Source: Granulicella rosea
GTDB taxonomy: Bacteria; Acidobacteriota; Terriglobia; Terriglobales; Acidobacteriaceae
DNA length: 64,000 bases
Assembly: GCF_900188085.1 (NCBI RefSeq)
Contig: NZ_FZOU01000001.1
Location: 496,001 to 560,000 of the forward strand
Reading direction: 5' to 3'
The notes under the pieces were generated by a model. That model did no database searches, was not told the origin of the DNA, and saw nothing but the letters and a program-made list of their open reading frames with translations. Below, piece by piece: positions 55,238 through 63,480 of this stretch; position 1 is the stretch's first letter; each line of letters begins with the position of its first letter. The translations under genes were made by a program, and so were the position numbers.

Positions 55238-56074
55238 ATGCCCTGTCCCGCCGACGAACTTCGCCACGTCCCGCTCTTCTCGCTGCTCGACGACGACGAA
55301 CTGACCGTGCTCTCGCAGCAGGTGGAGCTGCGCAACTTCGCCGCCAGACAGCGAATCTACAAGGCCGGCGACCCGGGCAAGGCGGCCTACGTGATGCTCT
55401 CGGGCGCGGTGCAGGTCTTCACCGTGGACGGCAACCAGCAGGACGTGCTGGTGGATGAGCCGCGCCACGGCGGGCTCTTTGGCTTCGCCTCCATGCTGGA
55501 GGAGACCGCGCACCAGACCTCGGCCTTCGCGCTGGAGGACAGCACCTGCGTGGAGGTGGATCGCCACGACATCTCCATCCTGCTCGAAAAGAAGCCCATG
55601 GCTGGCATGGACATGCTGACCGTGCTGGCGCGGCAGTCGCACGCGCTGCAGCAACTGGTGCGCGACCGCGCCAACCGCAACTCCAACAATGTGATCGAGG
55701 AGGAGATGACCTTCGGCGAGCGGATCGCGGACAAGGTCGCGAGCTTCGGCGGCTCGTGGACCTTCATCATCCTGTTTGCGATCGTGCTGATCGTCTATTC
55801 GGGTGTGAACATCGTGTTGAAGGGCAAGGCGTGGGACCCGTACCCGTTCATCCTGCTGAACCTCTTCCTGTCGATGCTGGCGTCGATCCAGGCGCCGGTG
55901 ATCATGATGAGCCAGAACCGGCAGGACAAAAAGGACCGCGTCCGCGCCGAGCTGGACTTCGAGGTGAACGTGCGCGCGGAGGCGGAGATTCAGGAGCTCT
56001 CGCGCAAGCTGCGCCTGCTGACCGACCGCGTGGACGATGTGGATGAGAAGCTGAGCGTGCAACAGCCGTCCTGA
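55238..56074 (+). CDS. Cyclic-nucleotide-binding domain fused to DUF1003 membrane domain
   Basis: 278 residues. The cNMP-binding domain covers ~10-125: VPLFSLLDDDELTVLSQQ, YKAGDPGKAAYVMLSGAVQV and the phosphate-binding-cassette region GLFGFASMLEETAHQT, which lacks the canonical GE/R pair of cAMP binders. DUF1003 follows: FGERIADKVASFGGSWTFII, DPYPFILLNLFLSMLASIQA, PVIMMSQNRQDKKDR, with two helices and a coiled-coil tail. Probably a membrane sensor; ligand unknown. Confidence 0.88.
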   Translation: MPCPADELRHVPLFSLLDDDELTVLSQQVELRNFAARQRIYKAGDPGKAAYVMLSGAVQVFTVDGNQQDVLVDEPRHGGLFGFASMLEETAHQTSAFALEDSTCVEVDRHDISILLEKKPMAGMDMLTVLARQSHALQQLVRDRANRNSNNVIEEEMTFGERIADKVASFGGSWTFIILFAIVLIVYSGVNIVLKGKAWDPYPFILLNLFLSMLASIQAPVIMMSQNRQDKKDRVRAELDFEVNVRAEAEIQELSRKLRLLTDRVDDVDEKLSVQQPS

Positions 56075-56105
56075 ACCCGAGTATCCAGCCGCCACCCCCA
56101 ATGCT

Positions 56106-56278
56106 TGTCATCCTGAGCGTGGCGAAGGATCTGTTTTGGCTCTTGTCGTTGTTAGTTCTCGCTGGAGCCATCGCTCAACTCGCTTTTCTTGAGCGAGTTG
56201 GTAAGTGCGTAAAGTATTCGCTTGGATGGATCGTCGCTGACCCGAAAACGCAGGTCCTTCGCTCCGCTCAGGATGACA
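56106..56278. repeat. TGTCATCCTGAGCG-family repeat, copy I (long centre)
   Basis: Arms TGTCATCCTGAGCGTGGCG and CGCTCCGCTCAGGATGACA are 173 bp apart overall. The centre contains a separate hairpin CAACTCGCT…AGCGAGTTG. It lies just after the pilus-like operon stop at 56305. Confidence 0.85.
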
Positions 56279-56304
56279 AATTTGGCGCGAATCGTGACTC
56301 ACCG

Positions 56305-56838
56305 CTAGAAGGCCTGGGCCTGCAGATACATCACCCCGGTGAAGGTGTTGGCGGGCATCTGCGGCGTGCTGCTCAGGTCGATCTCCAGCGTCAGGTTGTC
56401 CGTGCGCGAGCCGCCCAGGCTGAGGAAGTTGTTTGCGGCGAAGAGCTGCAGGCTGGCGCCGGCGCCGCCGAAGGGTCCGGTCTGGGTGAAGGCCGTGTAG
56501 CTGGTCGGCGAGCCGGTGGGCATCTGGCCCTTGATCTGGCTGGAGGCGATGTAGTACCCGGCCGGCGTGGTGCTCGACAGCGCCTGCGTCGACGAGGTGA
56601 AGTAGGCATACAGGTTCATGTTCGCGATGAGCGAGATGCCCGCCCAGGTGGAGGTGATGGCGATGGTCGGCGACGCCGCGGAGACGCCGCCGCTCACCAG
56701 CGCCAGACTGGCCGTCGTCGGCGTACACGTGATGGTAAAGACGCCGAGGGACAGACGCGGCTTCAGCCCAGTAGGCACCCGCGTGACCTGCGCGGAGGCC
56801 GGGATCGCGAGGACGAAGAGGCACAGGACCCATCTCAT
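56305..56838 (-). CDS. Pilin-like secreted subunit 2 of the chaperone-usher-like locus
   Basis: 177 residues with a signal peptide (WVLCLFVLAIPASAQ). The mature part is strand-rich and aligns with the protein at 59250: GQMPTGSPTSYTAFTQTGPF, TDNLTLEIDLSSTPQMPA and a C-terminus ending FTGVMYLQAQAF. This resembles SCPU/pilin-like Ig subunits with a closing C-terminal strand. Its ATG overlaps the usher stop (ATGA). Likely secreted through the adjacent usher-like barrel (inference). Confidence 0.65.
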   Translation of the reverse strand: MRWVLCLFVLAIPASAQVTRVPTGLKPRLSLGVFTITCTPTTASLALVSGGVSAASPTIAITSTWAGISLIANMNLYAYFTSSTQALSSTTPAGYYIASSQIKGQMPTGSPTSYTAFTQTGPFGGAGASLQLFAANNFLSLGGSRTDNLTLEIDLSSTPQMPANTFTGVMYLQAQAF

Positions 56839-58532
56839 GAGGGACGCTCCCCATGCGGCAGCAGCGCGACGACGATCAGCGACTCCGGCTCCACATCGCC
56901 GGCGGCGCTGCGGATCAGGTGCGGCGCGGAGACCACGCGGTAGTGGCCGCCATCGAGAAACTGGTCCACCATCACCGACAGCGGATGCACCCGCGCGCGG
57001 CGCTCGCGCAGGGCAAAGCAGCCGCGCGAGTCGGTGAAGATGGGCGTCTGGTTGATCATCAGCGCGGCGCCCATCACGGGCTTGCCCGCGGTGTCGACCA
57101 CGCAGCCGTGCAGCAGCATCGGCCCCATCGAGGAGTGGAACTGCTCCGGCTGGCGAAGCTGCGGGCCCCGCGCGTACAGACCCTGCGCCTCCGCGGTGTA
57201 GAGCAGGTTGCCATCCGGGCCGACGAAGCTGCCTCCGTGCAGCGCCAGTCCGCCGGGCAGGTGGATGAGCACGTTGACGATCACCGCCTGCTCGAACGGC
57301 CCGGTGGCGCGCGTGGGCACGTAGTAGGTCTGGTAGTCCAGGTTGACGGTGGCGAAGTTCGAAAGAAACGACCCGCCCATGCCATAGGTCGCCTGCCCGT
57401 TCGAGAGATTGGCGATCTCGGTCACGGTCCAGCGCGGGGTCAGGCTCTCCTCCGCGTTGGCGAGGTAGAGCGTGCTGGATGGCCCGGAGGGAGGCCCGTC
57501 CGGCAGGCTGTCGCGCTCGCGGCTGGCCAGGTAGCTGCCGCCGACATGGATGCGCGGAGTGATCTCGCGGCTGGCGGCGAGAACCAGCGACTCGTACCTG
57601 CGGCCCGCGTAGTTCGACTCGAAGACGCTGGCCGAGAGCCGCGCCTGCTCCACCTGCAGACTGGCCGAGGCCTGGTCGACCGTGCTGCGTATCGACGGGC
57701 TGCCGTCCGTCTGGGGGACGAGGCTGTTCTGCCGACCGACCGTGAAGCTGAGCTCGTGGGCTGGGCGGATGGTAAGCAGAACGTTCTCGCGGACGGGCTC
57801 CGGCGTGAGGAAGCTGCTCTCGCCAACGCGCTGGAACTGATCGCTGGCGTAGATGTAGGCGGCCTTGAGATCCCAGAGGCGATGCGTCGTATCGATGCTG
57901 AAGGCGCCGTAGGGCCGATCGTTGCCGCTGCCGCCGGCCAGCGCGACGGTCCAGCGCCGCTCCGGCTTCCAGATGAGGCTGGCGATGGCGCTCATGCTCT
58001 GCGCGATCGAGAGGTGCGAGGTGGAGTCATGGGTCGCGACCACCTGCGCCTCCACCGTGGTGTGCGGGCTGAGCGGCCGCTCGACCAGCAGCATCGCCAT
58101 CGGCGTCCGAGGGTGCGAGCCCTCGAAGAACGGGCTGCCGAATTCGGTGGAGGTCGTCCCGGCGAGCGCGTAGAGCTTCGTCGCGCGCACCTTCGTGGTG
58201 ACGCTGGCGCCGATGGCGTAGATGCGGTGGTCGGCGTCGAAGAGGTCCGTCGGCAGATTGCACTGGCGGATCTGGCTGCCGGCGGTAAAGAAGGCGCGGC
58301 CGATCTGCTTTTCGAGCGTCGCCCCGCCGACGAAGCGGCCGGCCACGACGCCTCCGCCAAGGGTCGCGTTGTAGCTCGCGCCCTGCATCTGTAGCGACCC
58401 GCCCTGCGCCTGGTAAAGCGTCGACGTGCCGGCGTCGACCACGAAGACCTGCGCGCGCGCGACGGCTGTGCCCACGATGAGCACAGCCATGGCCGCGAGC
58501 CATCCTCCCCGAAGTTGGGCCTGCTGGTTCAT
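56835..58532 (-). CDS. Usher-like outer-membrane beta-barrel with C-terminal carboxypeptidase-regulatory-like domain
   Basis: 565 residues with a signal peptide (AAMAVLIVGTAVARAQ). The middle is rich in alternating strands ending in aromatics (STLYLANAEESLTPRWTVTE, FATVNLDYQTYYV), consistent with a barrel. The C-terminal ~110 residues carry CVVDTAGKPVMGAALMINQ and FTDSRGCFALRERRARVHPL, a CarboxypepD-regulatory-like fold as in usher C-domains. It is far shorter than FimD/PapC (~800). Its position between chaperone and subunits supports an usher role; this needs structural confirmation. Confidence 0.6.
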   Translation of the reverse strand: MNQQAQLRGGWLAAMAVLIVGTAVARAQVFVVDAGTSTLYQAQGGSLQMQGASYNATLGGGVVAGRFVGGATLEKQIGRAFFTAGSQIRQCNLPTDLFDADHRIYAIGASVTTKVRATKLYALAGTTSTEFGSPFFEGSHPRTPMAMLLVERPLSPHTTVEAQVVATHDSTSHLSIAQSMSAIASLIWKPERRWTVALAGGSGNDRPYGAFSIDTTHRLWDLKAAYIYASDQFQRVGESSFLTPEPVRENVLLTIRPAHELSFTVGRQNSLVPQTDGSPSIRSTVDQASASLQVEQARLSASVFESNYAGRRYESLVLAASREITPRIHVGGSYLASRERDSLPDGPPSGPSSTLYLANAEESLTPRWTVTEIANLSNGQATYGMGGSFLSNFATVNLDYQTYYVPTRATGPFEQAVIVNVLIHLPGGLALHGGSFVGPDGNLLYTAEAQGLYARGPQLRQPEQFHSSMGPMLLHGCVVDTAGKPVMGAALMINQTPIFTDSRGCFALRERRARVHPLSVMVDQFLDGGHYRVVSAPHLIRSAAGDVEPESLIVVALLPHGERPS

Positions 58533-58539
58533 CCCACCG

Positions 58540-59250
58540 TCACTGTCTGCTCACCGGCCGTTTGAGGGTGAAGTGGTCGAAGCGGAACGAGAGCTCGCTG
58601 GGCGGCTCCTTGCCGTTCCATGCAAGTTCGAGCTCGCGCTTGCCGTGCGGCAGCAGCGGAAAGCCCGCGCCCTCGGCCTCGCCGTGCCCGCCGATGCCGT
58701 GGACCTCCTGCACCCGACCGAGCGAGTAGCCGTCGTTTTCGAGGCTGACCTCCAGCTTGCCGGTCGCCGCGTGGTAGGTCACGTCGGAGACGGTGACGTC
58801 CTTTTCGGCGAGCGGATACTCCTGGTAGAGATAGACCGTGTGCGGCAGCATGATCCGCATATCCAGCCCCGCCGTGTGGACGGGCGAGGAGAAGGTCGCG
58901 TAGATCGTGAACCACGCCGGCAGCATCTCGGAGTCGGCCTTGTAGAAGACGTACGCGGTCTGGTGCGGCGCGAGCTTCAGACTGCTGGTCGAAAGGTCCA
59001 CGTGGATGGTGGAGTCCAGCTCGCGGTAGATGCCCTTGCCCTCGGGCGTGATGGTGAAGCTGCGCGGTTCGAGCAGGACCACCATCGGGGTCAACGAGTT
59101 GTTGGTCACCTCGAACCTGCCTTCGCCATGTGCCTTGTACTCGGCGATCAGGGGTTGAACGGTCTGGGCGTGAAGAGGCGCCGGAACAAACTTCAAGCCA
59201 AGGATGGCCGCGACCGAGAGAATGCGGAACAGCTTCCTACGCGCCCCCAT
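58540..59250 (-). CDS. PapD-like periplasmic pilus chaperone candidate
   Basis: 236 residues from the ATG at 59250, whose codon overlaps the subunit-1 stop (TGATG). A signal peptide (…PAPLHAQ) precedes two Ig-like domains: RFEVTNNSLTPMVVLLEPRS, LKLAPHQTAYVFYKADSEML, typical of PapD-superfamily strand patterns, and a C-terminal strand region GKRELELAWNG. Subunit-binding residues cannot be assigned with certainty. In chaperone-usher pathways this protein caps subunits in the periplasm before the usher. Confidence 0.65.
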   Translation of the reverse strand: MGARRKLFRILSVAAILGLKFVPAPLHAQTVQPLIAEYKAHGEGRFEVTNNSLTPMVVLLEPRSFTITPEGKGIYRELDSTIHVDLSTSSLKLAPHQTAYVFYKADSEMLPAWFTIYATFSSPVHTAGLDMRIMLPHTVYLYQEYPLAEKDVTVSDVTYHAATGKLEVSLENDGYSLGRVQEVHGIGGHGEAEGAGFPLLPHGKRELELAWNGKEPPSELSFRFDHFTLKRPVSRQ

Positions 59251-59822
59251 CACAGCGCCTGCGCCTGCAGGTACATGGTGCCGGTGTAAGTGGCGGCGGG
59301 AATCTGGGTGCCGGTAAGGTTGATCTGCAGCGTAAGGTTGTCGGTGCGGGTGCCCGAGCGGTTGGACGAGGTGAGCGCGACGGTGTAGAGCGTCAGTCCA
59401 CCGCCCGTCGGGCCGAAGGCCGCCGTCTGTGTAAAGGCCGTGTAGCTGGTCGGCGTACCGGTCGTCATCTGGCCCAGCACCTCGGAGCTGGGGATGTTGA
59501 CCACCGGCGGACCGGCTGTGGTGAGCGCGGCGCTGGCCGTGGTGAAGTAGGCGTCCAGCACCAGGTTGGCGCGGCTGGTGGCCGTCACCCAGGTGGTGGT
59601 GACCGCGACCGGCACGCTGCCGTTGGCCGTGCCGCCGGCGACCAGGGCGAAGGTCATGGCGGTGGGGGTGACCGACACCGTCACCGCCTCGGACAAGGTT
59701 GCGGTCAGCGCCACGGTGGCTGTGGTGGAGTTCACCTGCGCCCGCGCGCCAGCGGCCGAACCGAGTAGGAGAACCAGGGGTGGAAAGCCATGCCGGATGA
59801 GCCGGCGCATCGATACATTCAT
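59250..59822 (-). CDS. Pilin-like secreted subunit 1 of the chaperone-usher-like locus
   Basis: 190 residues from ATG 59822, preceded by GGAGGG. The signal peptide ends ARAQ. The first mature residues (VNSTTATVALTATLSEAVTV) alternate hydrophobic positions like a donor strand; the rest has TSYTAFTQTAAFGPTGGG, RTDNLTLQINLTG and the end YTGTMYLQAQAL. This closely parallels subunit 2. First gene of the operon; a palindrome lies in the divergent spacer. Confidence 0.65.
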   Translation of the reverse strand: MNVSMRRLIRHGFPPLVLLLGSAAGARAQVNSTTATVALTATLSEAVTVSVTPTAMTFALVAGGTANGSVPVAVTTTWVTATSRANLVLDAYFTTASAALTTAGPPVVNIPSSEVLGQMTTGTPTSYTAFTQTAAFGPTGGGLTLYTVALTSSNRSGTRTDNLTLQINLTGTQIPAATYTGTMYLQAQAL

Positions 59823-59918
59823 TGCGAAATCCCTCCGAAGCGGCCGCCTTGCGCCAGCAGTCCTGCTCACGTTATGTTCTTCGGCGCACATTGGGATAAC
59901 TTCAGTACCGTGACGTGC

Positions 59919-59935
59919 GGTTTGCGCGGCGCAAA
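59919..59935. promoter_or_regulatory. Perfect 17-bp palindrome in the pilus-like/tyrosinase divergent spacer
   Basis: GTTTGCGC-G-GCGCAAAC, an exact inverted repeat with a single central base. It lies 97 bases from the subunit-1 start and 110 from the tyrosinase start, where a shared regulator could act on both. No binding protein is known. Confidence 0.55.
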
Positions 59936-60045
59936 CTCTTTGGGAGCTACCAAATAAACGCCTCGGCCTGACGTTGTGGCGCATAGACTCAATCCCATAG
60001 ACCTCCCTCTTGCCGCACTGCTTTTTTGCCGTCTGGAGAACCGAA

Positions 60046-61665
60046 TTGTCGAACTTTACCCGAGCGAACGCCTGGAACCATGGCGGAGACTTCAACAATC
60101 CCGACCTCTTCTGGTACGCCCTGGGCGTGCGCGCCATGCAGGCCCGGACGCTCGACGACAAGTCCAGTTGGTGGTTCTTCGCCGCCATCCACAACGAATT
60201 TTTGAACGATCCGGACAACGGCCCGCTCATGTGGGGAAACCTTCCCTCTCCCCCGCATGTGCCCACCGGCCCCGTGCCCGCCCCGGCCATCGCCGATCTT
60301 TACTGGAATCAGTGCCAGCATGGAAGCTGGTTCTTTCTGCCCTGGCATCGCGGCTTCCTGCTTGCGCTGGAGGCGCGGATTCGCGCGGAGGTGAACGCGC
60401 TTCACGGGCCGGCGAACTGGTCGCTTCCCTACTGGAACTACCTGGGGCCGGACACGCAGTATGCGATTCCACCCGCGTTCGAGCTGACGCAGATGCCGGA
60501 TGGCAGCCCGAATCCACTCTATGTGCTGGCGCGTTACGGGCCGGACGAGCCGGTCGCCGGCCAACCCAGGAGGGTCTACGTGGGCACGGCGACCTCGCAG
60601 CCGGCAGGCCTCGCGAACGGCGATGCGTTGAAGAACGATCTCTTCACCGGCTCGGACCTGAACACGGATCCGCCGGGATTCGGCGGACCTCCGACGGGCT
60701 TTCTGAGCGGCGGACGCAACGGCGGCAATCTCGAAAACAATCCGCACGGGCATGTGCATCTCGATGTCGGAGGCCACTCCACGATGGGGCTGATGTCCGA
60801 CCCGAGGACCTCCGCACTCGACCCGATCTTCTACGTGCATCACGCGAACATCGACCGGGTATGGGAGGTGTGGAACCGCACCGGCGCGAACGCGAACCCG
60901 GTTGACCCGGCCTGGCTGAACGGCCCGACACTCGCCGGCGACCGCAGATTCATCATGCCAATGCCGGATGGCAGCGACCTGCGCTATACCCCGCGCGAGA
61001 TGGGCCGGCTGAGCCAGATGAACTACACCTACGACGTTCTGCGGCCGCTGCCGGTGGCGGCCTCGGCAGCCAGCCCGCTGGCCGTTCCCATGGCGGCGGC
61101 GCTGACCGAGCGGCTGACCCGGCTGGGGATCGCGCCGCCGAGCTTCGAGGCCTTGACCGTCACCACCGGCACGGAGACCGAGCTGGTCGGCGCGACCGAG
61201 GCGCCGCTGATGCTGACGGCCGCGGGCGGAACGGCCAGCGTGCGGCTCGACGCGGAGGTTCTGCGCAAGGTATCGGCAAGCCTGGCGGCGCCGGTCAGTC
61301 CGGGCAAGGTGATCGCGCCGGACCGGCTCTATCTTCACCTGGACGGCATTCGCGGGTCGGGCGGGACGGCGATCCTGGGGGTCTACATCGATGCTCCCGG
61401 CGAGATCGATGCGCCCGGCGCGGCTGGCCTCTTCGCGGGAAGCGTCGCGCTCTTCGGCCTGCACGCCGCGAGCCGCCAGGACGGCTCGCACGGCGGCGAA
61501 GGCCTGCACTTCATCCTGGGCATCACGAAGATCTTCGACCGGCTGCATCTGGCGGGCGCGTTGGGCGGCGAGACGCTGAACGTGCGCCTTGCGCCGGTAA
61601 GGCCGCTCCCGGAGCGCACGAAGATCTCCGTCGGGCGGATCAGCCTCTATCGCGAGGGCGTGTGA
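60046..61665 (+). CDS. Tyrosinase-family type 3 copper protein
   Basis: 539 residues from a TTG at 60046, with GGAG eight bases upstream; the product begins MSNFTRANAW as in related tyrosinases, while a frame from 60010 adds unconserved residues. CuA ligands fit H49 (AAIHNEF), H92 and H101 in CQHGSWFFLPWHRGF; CuB ligands fit PHGHVHLDVGGHS and DPIFYVHHANIDRVWEVW. A ~190-residue C-terminal region may cover the active site. No signal peptide. It oxidises phenols with oxygen; substrate unknown. Overlaps the next gene by GTGA. Confidence 0.93.
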   Translation: MSNFTRANAWNHGGDFNNPDLFWYALGVRAMQARTLDDKSSWWFFAAIHNEFLNDPDNGPLMWGNLPSPPHVPTGPVPAPAIADLYWNQCQHGSWFFLPWHRGFLLALEARIRAEVNALHGPANWSLPYWNYLGPDTQYAIPPAFELTQMPDGSPNPLYVLARYGPDEPVAGQPRRVYVGTATSQPAGLANGDALKNDLFTGSDLNTDPPGFGGPPTGFLSGGRNGGNLENNPHGHVHLDVGGHSTMGLMSDPRTSALDPIFYVHHANIDRVWEVWNRTGANANPVDPAWLNGPTLAGDRRFIMPMPDGSDLRYTPREMGRLSQMNYTYDVLRPLPVAASAASPLAVPMAAALTERLTRLGIAPPSFEALTVTTGTETELVGATEAPLMLTAAGGTASVRLDAEVLRKVSASLAAPVSPGKVIAPDRLYLHLDGIRGSGGTAILGVYIDAPGEIDAPGAAGLFAGSVALFGLHAASRQDGSHGGEGLHFILGITKIFDRLHLAGALGGETLNVRLAPVRPLPERTKISVGRISLYREGV

Positions 61666-62399
61666 GGTCCGGCCAGAGGGTCTTGCGGGCGTTGTTGCTG
61701 GCAGCGGCGTGCGCGTGGGTCTGGCTGATCGCCGATCCGGCGCTGGATCGCTGCGCGGCGAGGATGTCCGGCAGCGCGAGTCTGCCGGAGACCCTGCGGA
61801 TGTCCCTCACGATGAATCCGCCCGGCGCGTGGGCGCTGGGATGGGCCGCGATGCTCGTCGCGACGATGCTTCCCACGCTGACGGCGCCGCTCCGCCACGT
61901 CCGGCAGCAGAGCTTCGCGCGGCGGCGTGGACGGTCGGTCGCGCTCTTTCTCACCGGGTACGGGGCCGTGTGGCTGGCCGCGGGAGTCGTGCTTACCGGG
62001 CTTGCGCTGGTTTTGGCATGGGCCACGCCGTGGGCCGGCGGGGCGGTCGGCGCGGCGGCGCTGGTGTGGCAGGCCTCTCCGGCGAAGCAGCGCTGCCTGA
62101 ATCGCGGCCACGCGCATCCCGCGCTGGCGGCCTTTGGCGGGGCGGCCGACCGGTCCGCGCTGCGCTTTGGAGCGCTCCACGGAATCTGGTGCGCAGGCTC
62201 GTGCTGGGCGTGGATGCTGCTTCCGATGCTGCTGCCGCGGGGACGCCTGCTCGCCATGGCCGCCGTGGGCGGGCTGATCTTCTGCGAGCGGATGGAGCGG
62301 CCCGAGCGGCCCTGCTGGAAGATGCGGGGGCTCGGCAGGGCGGTGCGGATGGGGATGGCGAGGGTGCAAACGCGAGGTTTGGTGCGGATTCGATTGTAG
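61662..62399 (+). CDS. DUF2182 integral membrane protein
   Basis: 245 residues, about five helices. DUF2182 features are WALGWAAMLVATMLPTLTAP and WCAGSCWAWMLLPMLLP, with a Cys-rich KQRCLNRGHAHPA loop that may bind metal. The start is GTG overlapping the tyrosinase stop (GTGA), so translation is coupled. It could handle copper for the tyrosinase (inference from context). Confidence 0.85.
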   Translation: MRSGQRVLRALLLAAACAWVWLIADPALDRCAARMSGSASLPETLRMSLTMNPPGAWALGWAAMLVATMLPTLTAPLRHVRQQSFARRRGRSVALFLTGYGAVWLAAGVVLTGLALVLAWATPWAGGAVGAAALVWQASPAKQRCLNRGHAHPALAAFGGAADRSALRFGALHGIWCAGSCWAWMLLPMLLPRGRLLAMAAVGGLIFCERMERPERPCWKMRGLGRAVRMGMARVQTRGLVRIRL

Positions 62400-62420
62400 G
62401 CGGCGCGGCCCAAGCATCGC

Positions 62421-62452
62421 GTTAAGGGCATGGCTGAAGCCATGCCCTTAAC
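62421..62452. terminator. Bidirectional hairpin between convergent genes
   Basis: GTTAAGGGCATGGCT and AGCCATGCCCTTAAC form a 15-bp perfect stem around a two-base centre. It lies between the DUF2182 stop and the stop of the membrane-anchored protein gene; AACAAAACA follows, so it could terminate minus-strand transcripts. Confidence 0.75.
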
Positions 62453-62472
62453 AAAACACTCCTTTGGCTACG

Positions 62473-63189
62473 CTATGAAGACGGCGGCGTGCCAGCCCGG
62501 CGGGGCGACGGCACGGAGCGCATGCTGAAGCTGGCGATGGCGGCGGGCTCCGAGCCCGGACGCATCTGGAGCGTTCCGAGCGCTTCGTTGCCCTCGGGCG
62601 TCTGGTCGCGAAGCCGGAAGACGAGGACGCCGGGCTGCACCTCTTTGGCCGAGAGCAGGTTGAAGCCGCCGGTCTGCTTGCGGAGTTCGAGCTGGAAGGC
62701 TGTCGCGGGGCCGGGCGCGACCGTTGGCAGCGCTTCGCCGAGTCCGGCGGCATTCGTCTGGTTGAAGGCCGCGAGCCAGCCATAGAGCAGGTGGCCGACG
62801 GGCGAGTTCGGGATCAGGCCGGTCTGGTCGCCGTAGCGCGGCAGGCGGACGACGATGGTGGCGTGGACGGGGCTGACGTGGTTGTCCTTGCGCGCGGGCA
62901 CAGGGGCGTCGCCCGGGTCGCCAAGGACGATGGTGTCGATCTGGTTGGGGTCGTCATCGTCGTCGTCATGCTTGCTGTCTCCCGCGGCGCCGGCGGAACG
63001 GGAGGCGCCGGATCCACCGGCGAGCGCGGCGTGCCGGGCGTGATCCATCGCGTAGACGACCGAGGCGAGCACCCCGGCGGCGGCAAGCGTTCCGAGCAGG
63101 ATCGCGCCCGCGCCGAGCCGCTGACGGCCGATGAGATGAAAGCTGGGTGCAGCGAGGGAGCGGGCTTCGGGCGGCACGGACGGCTGCAT
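62473..63189 (-). CDS. Membrane-anchored NTF2-like-domain protein
   Basis: 238 residues from ATG 63189 (AGGAG upstream); the open frame extends to 63402 only through repeat sequence. One helix (AGAILLGTLAAAGVLASVVY) and an acidic linker (HDDDDDDPNQID) precede a domain containing HLLYGWLAAFNQTNAAGLGE and LELRKQTGGFNLLSAKEVQP, like the NTF2-type domains often seen beside peptidase/beta-lactamase modules in acidobacteria. Here it stands alone, probably facing the periplasm. Function unknown. Confidence 0.7.
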   Translation of the reverse strand: MQPSVPPEARSLAAPSFHLIGRQRLGAGAILLGTLAAAGVLASVVYAMDHARHAALAGGSGASRSAGAAGDSKHDDDDDDPNQIDTIVLGDPGDAPVPARKDNHVSPVHATIVVRLPRYGDQTGLIPNSPVGHLLYGWLAAFNQTNAAGLGEALPTVAPGPATAFQLELRKQTGGFNLLSAKEVQPGVLVFRLRDQTPEGNEALGTLQMRPGSEPAAIASFSMRSVPSPRRAGTPPSS

Positions 63190-63264
63190 GGGTAAGCGCT
63201 CCTTAAGCCGGTAGTTTAGACCGGATTGCCTTTCACTATTCACTTCACTATCCAACACCACAAG

Positions 63265-63455
63265 CTCGTCATCTCGACCGGAGCGCCGCAGCTTCATCGC
63301 GGTGCGGAGTGGAGAGACCCCCGTATTGGCTTTTGCCGTTGCTTGTTTTCGCTTGACGTCAGTGCTGCAGCCGGGAAGCAGACAAGAACGAACAAACGGC
63401 AAAGACGCAATACGGGGGTCTCTCCACTGCGCTGCGCTCCGGTCGAGATGACGAG
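63265..63455. repeat. CTCGTCATCTCGACCGG-type palindromic repeat
   Basis: Left arm CTCGTCATCTCGACCGGAGC and right arm CTCCGGTCGAGATGACGAG with inner GTGGAGAGACCCCCGTATTG facing CAATACGGGGGTCTCTCCAC. A two-tier palindrome like the other families but with its own sequence. It fills the space between the membrane-anchored protein and hpnI. Confidence 0.85.
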
Positions 63456-63480
63456 CATTTTGGGTTGACCCAAAACCGCG

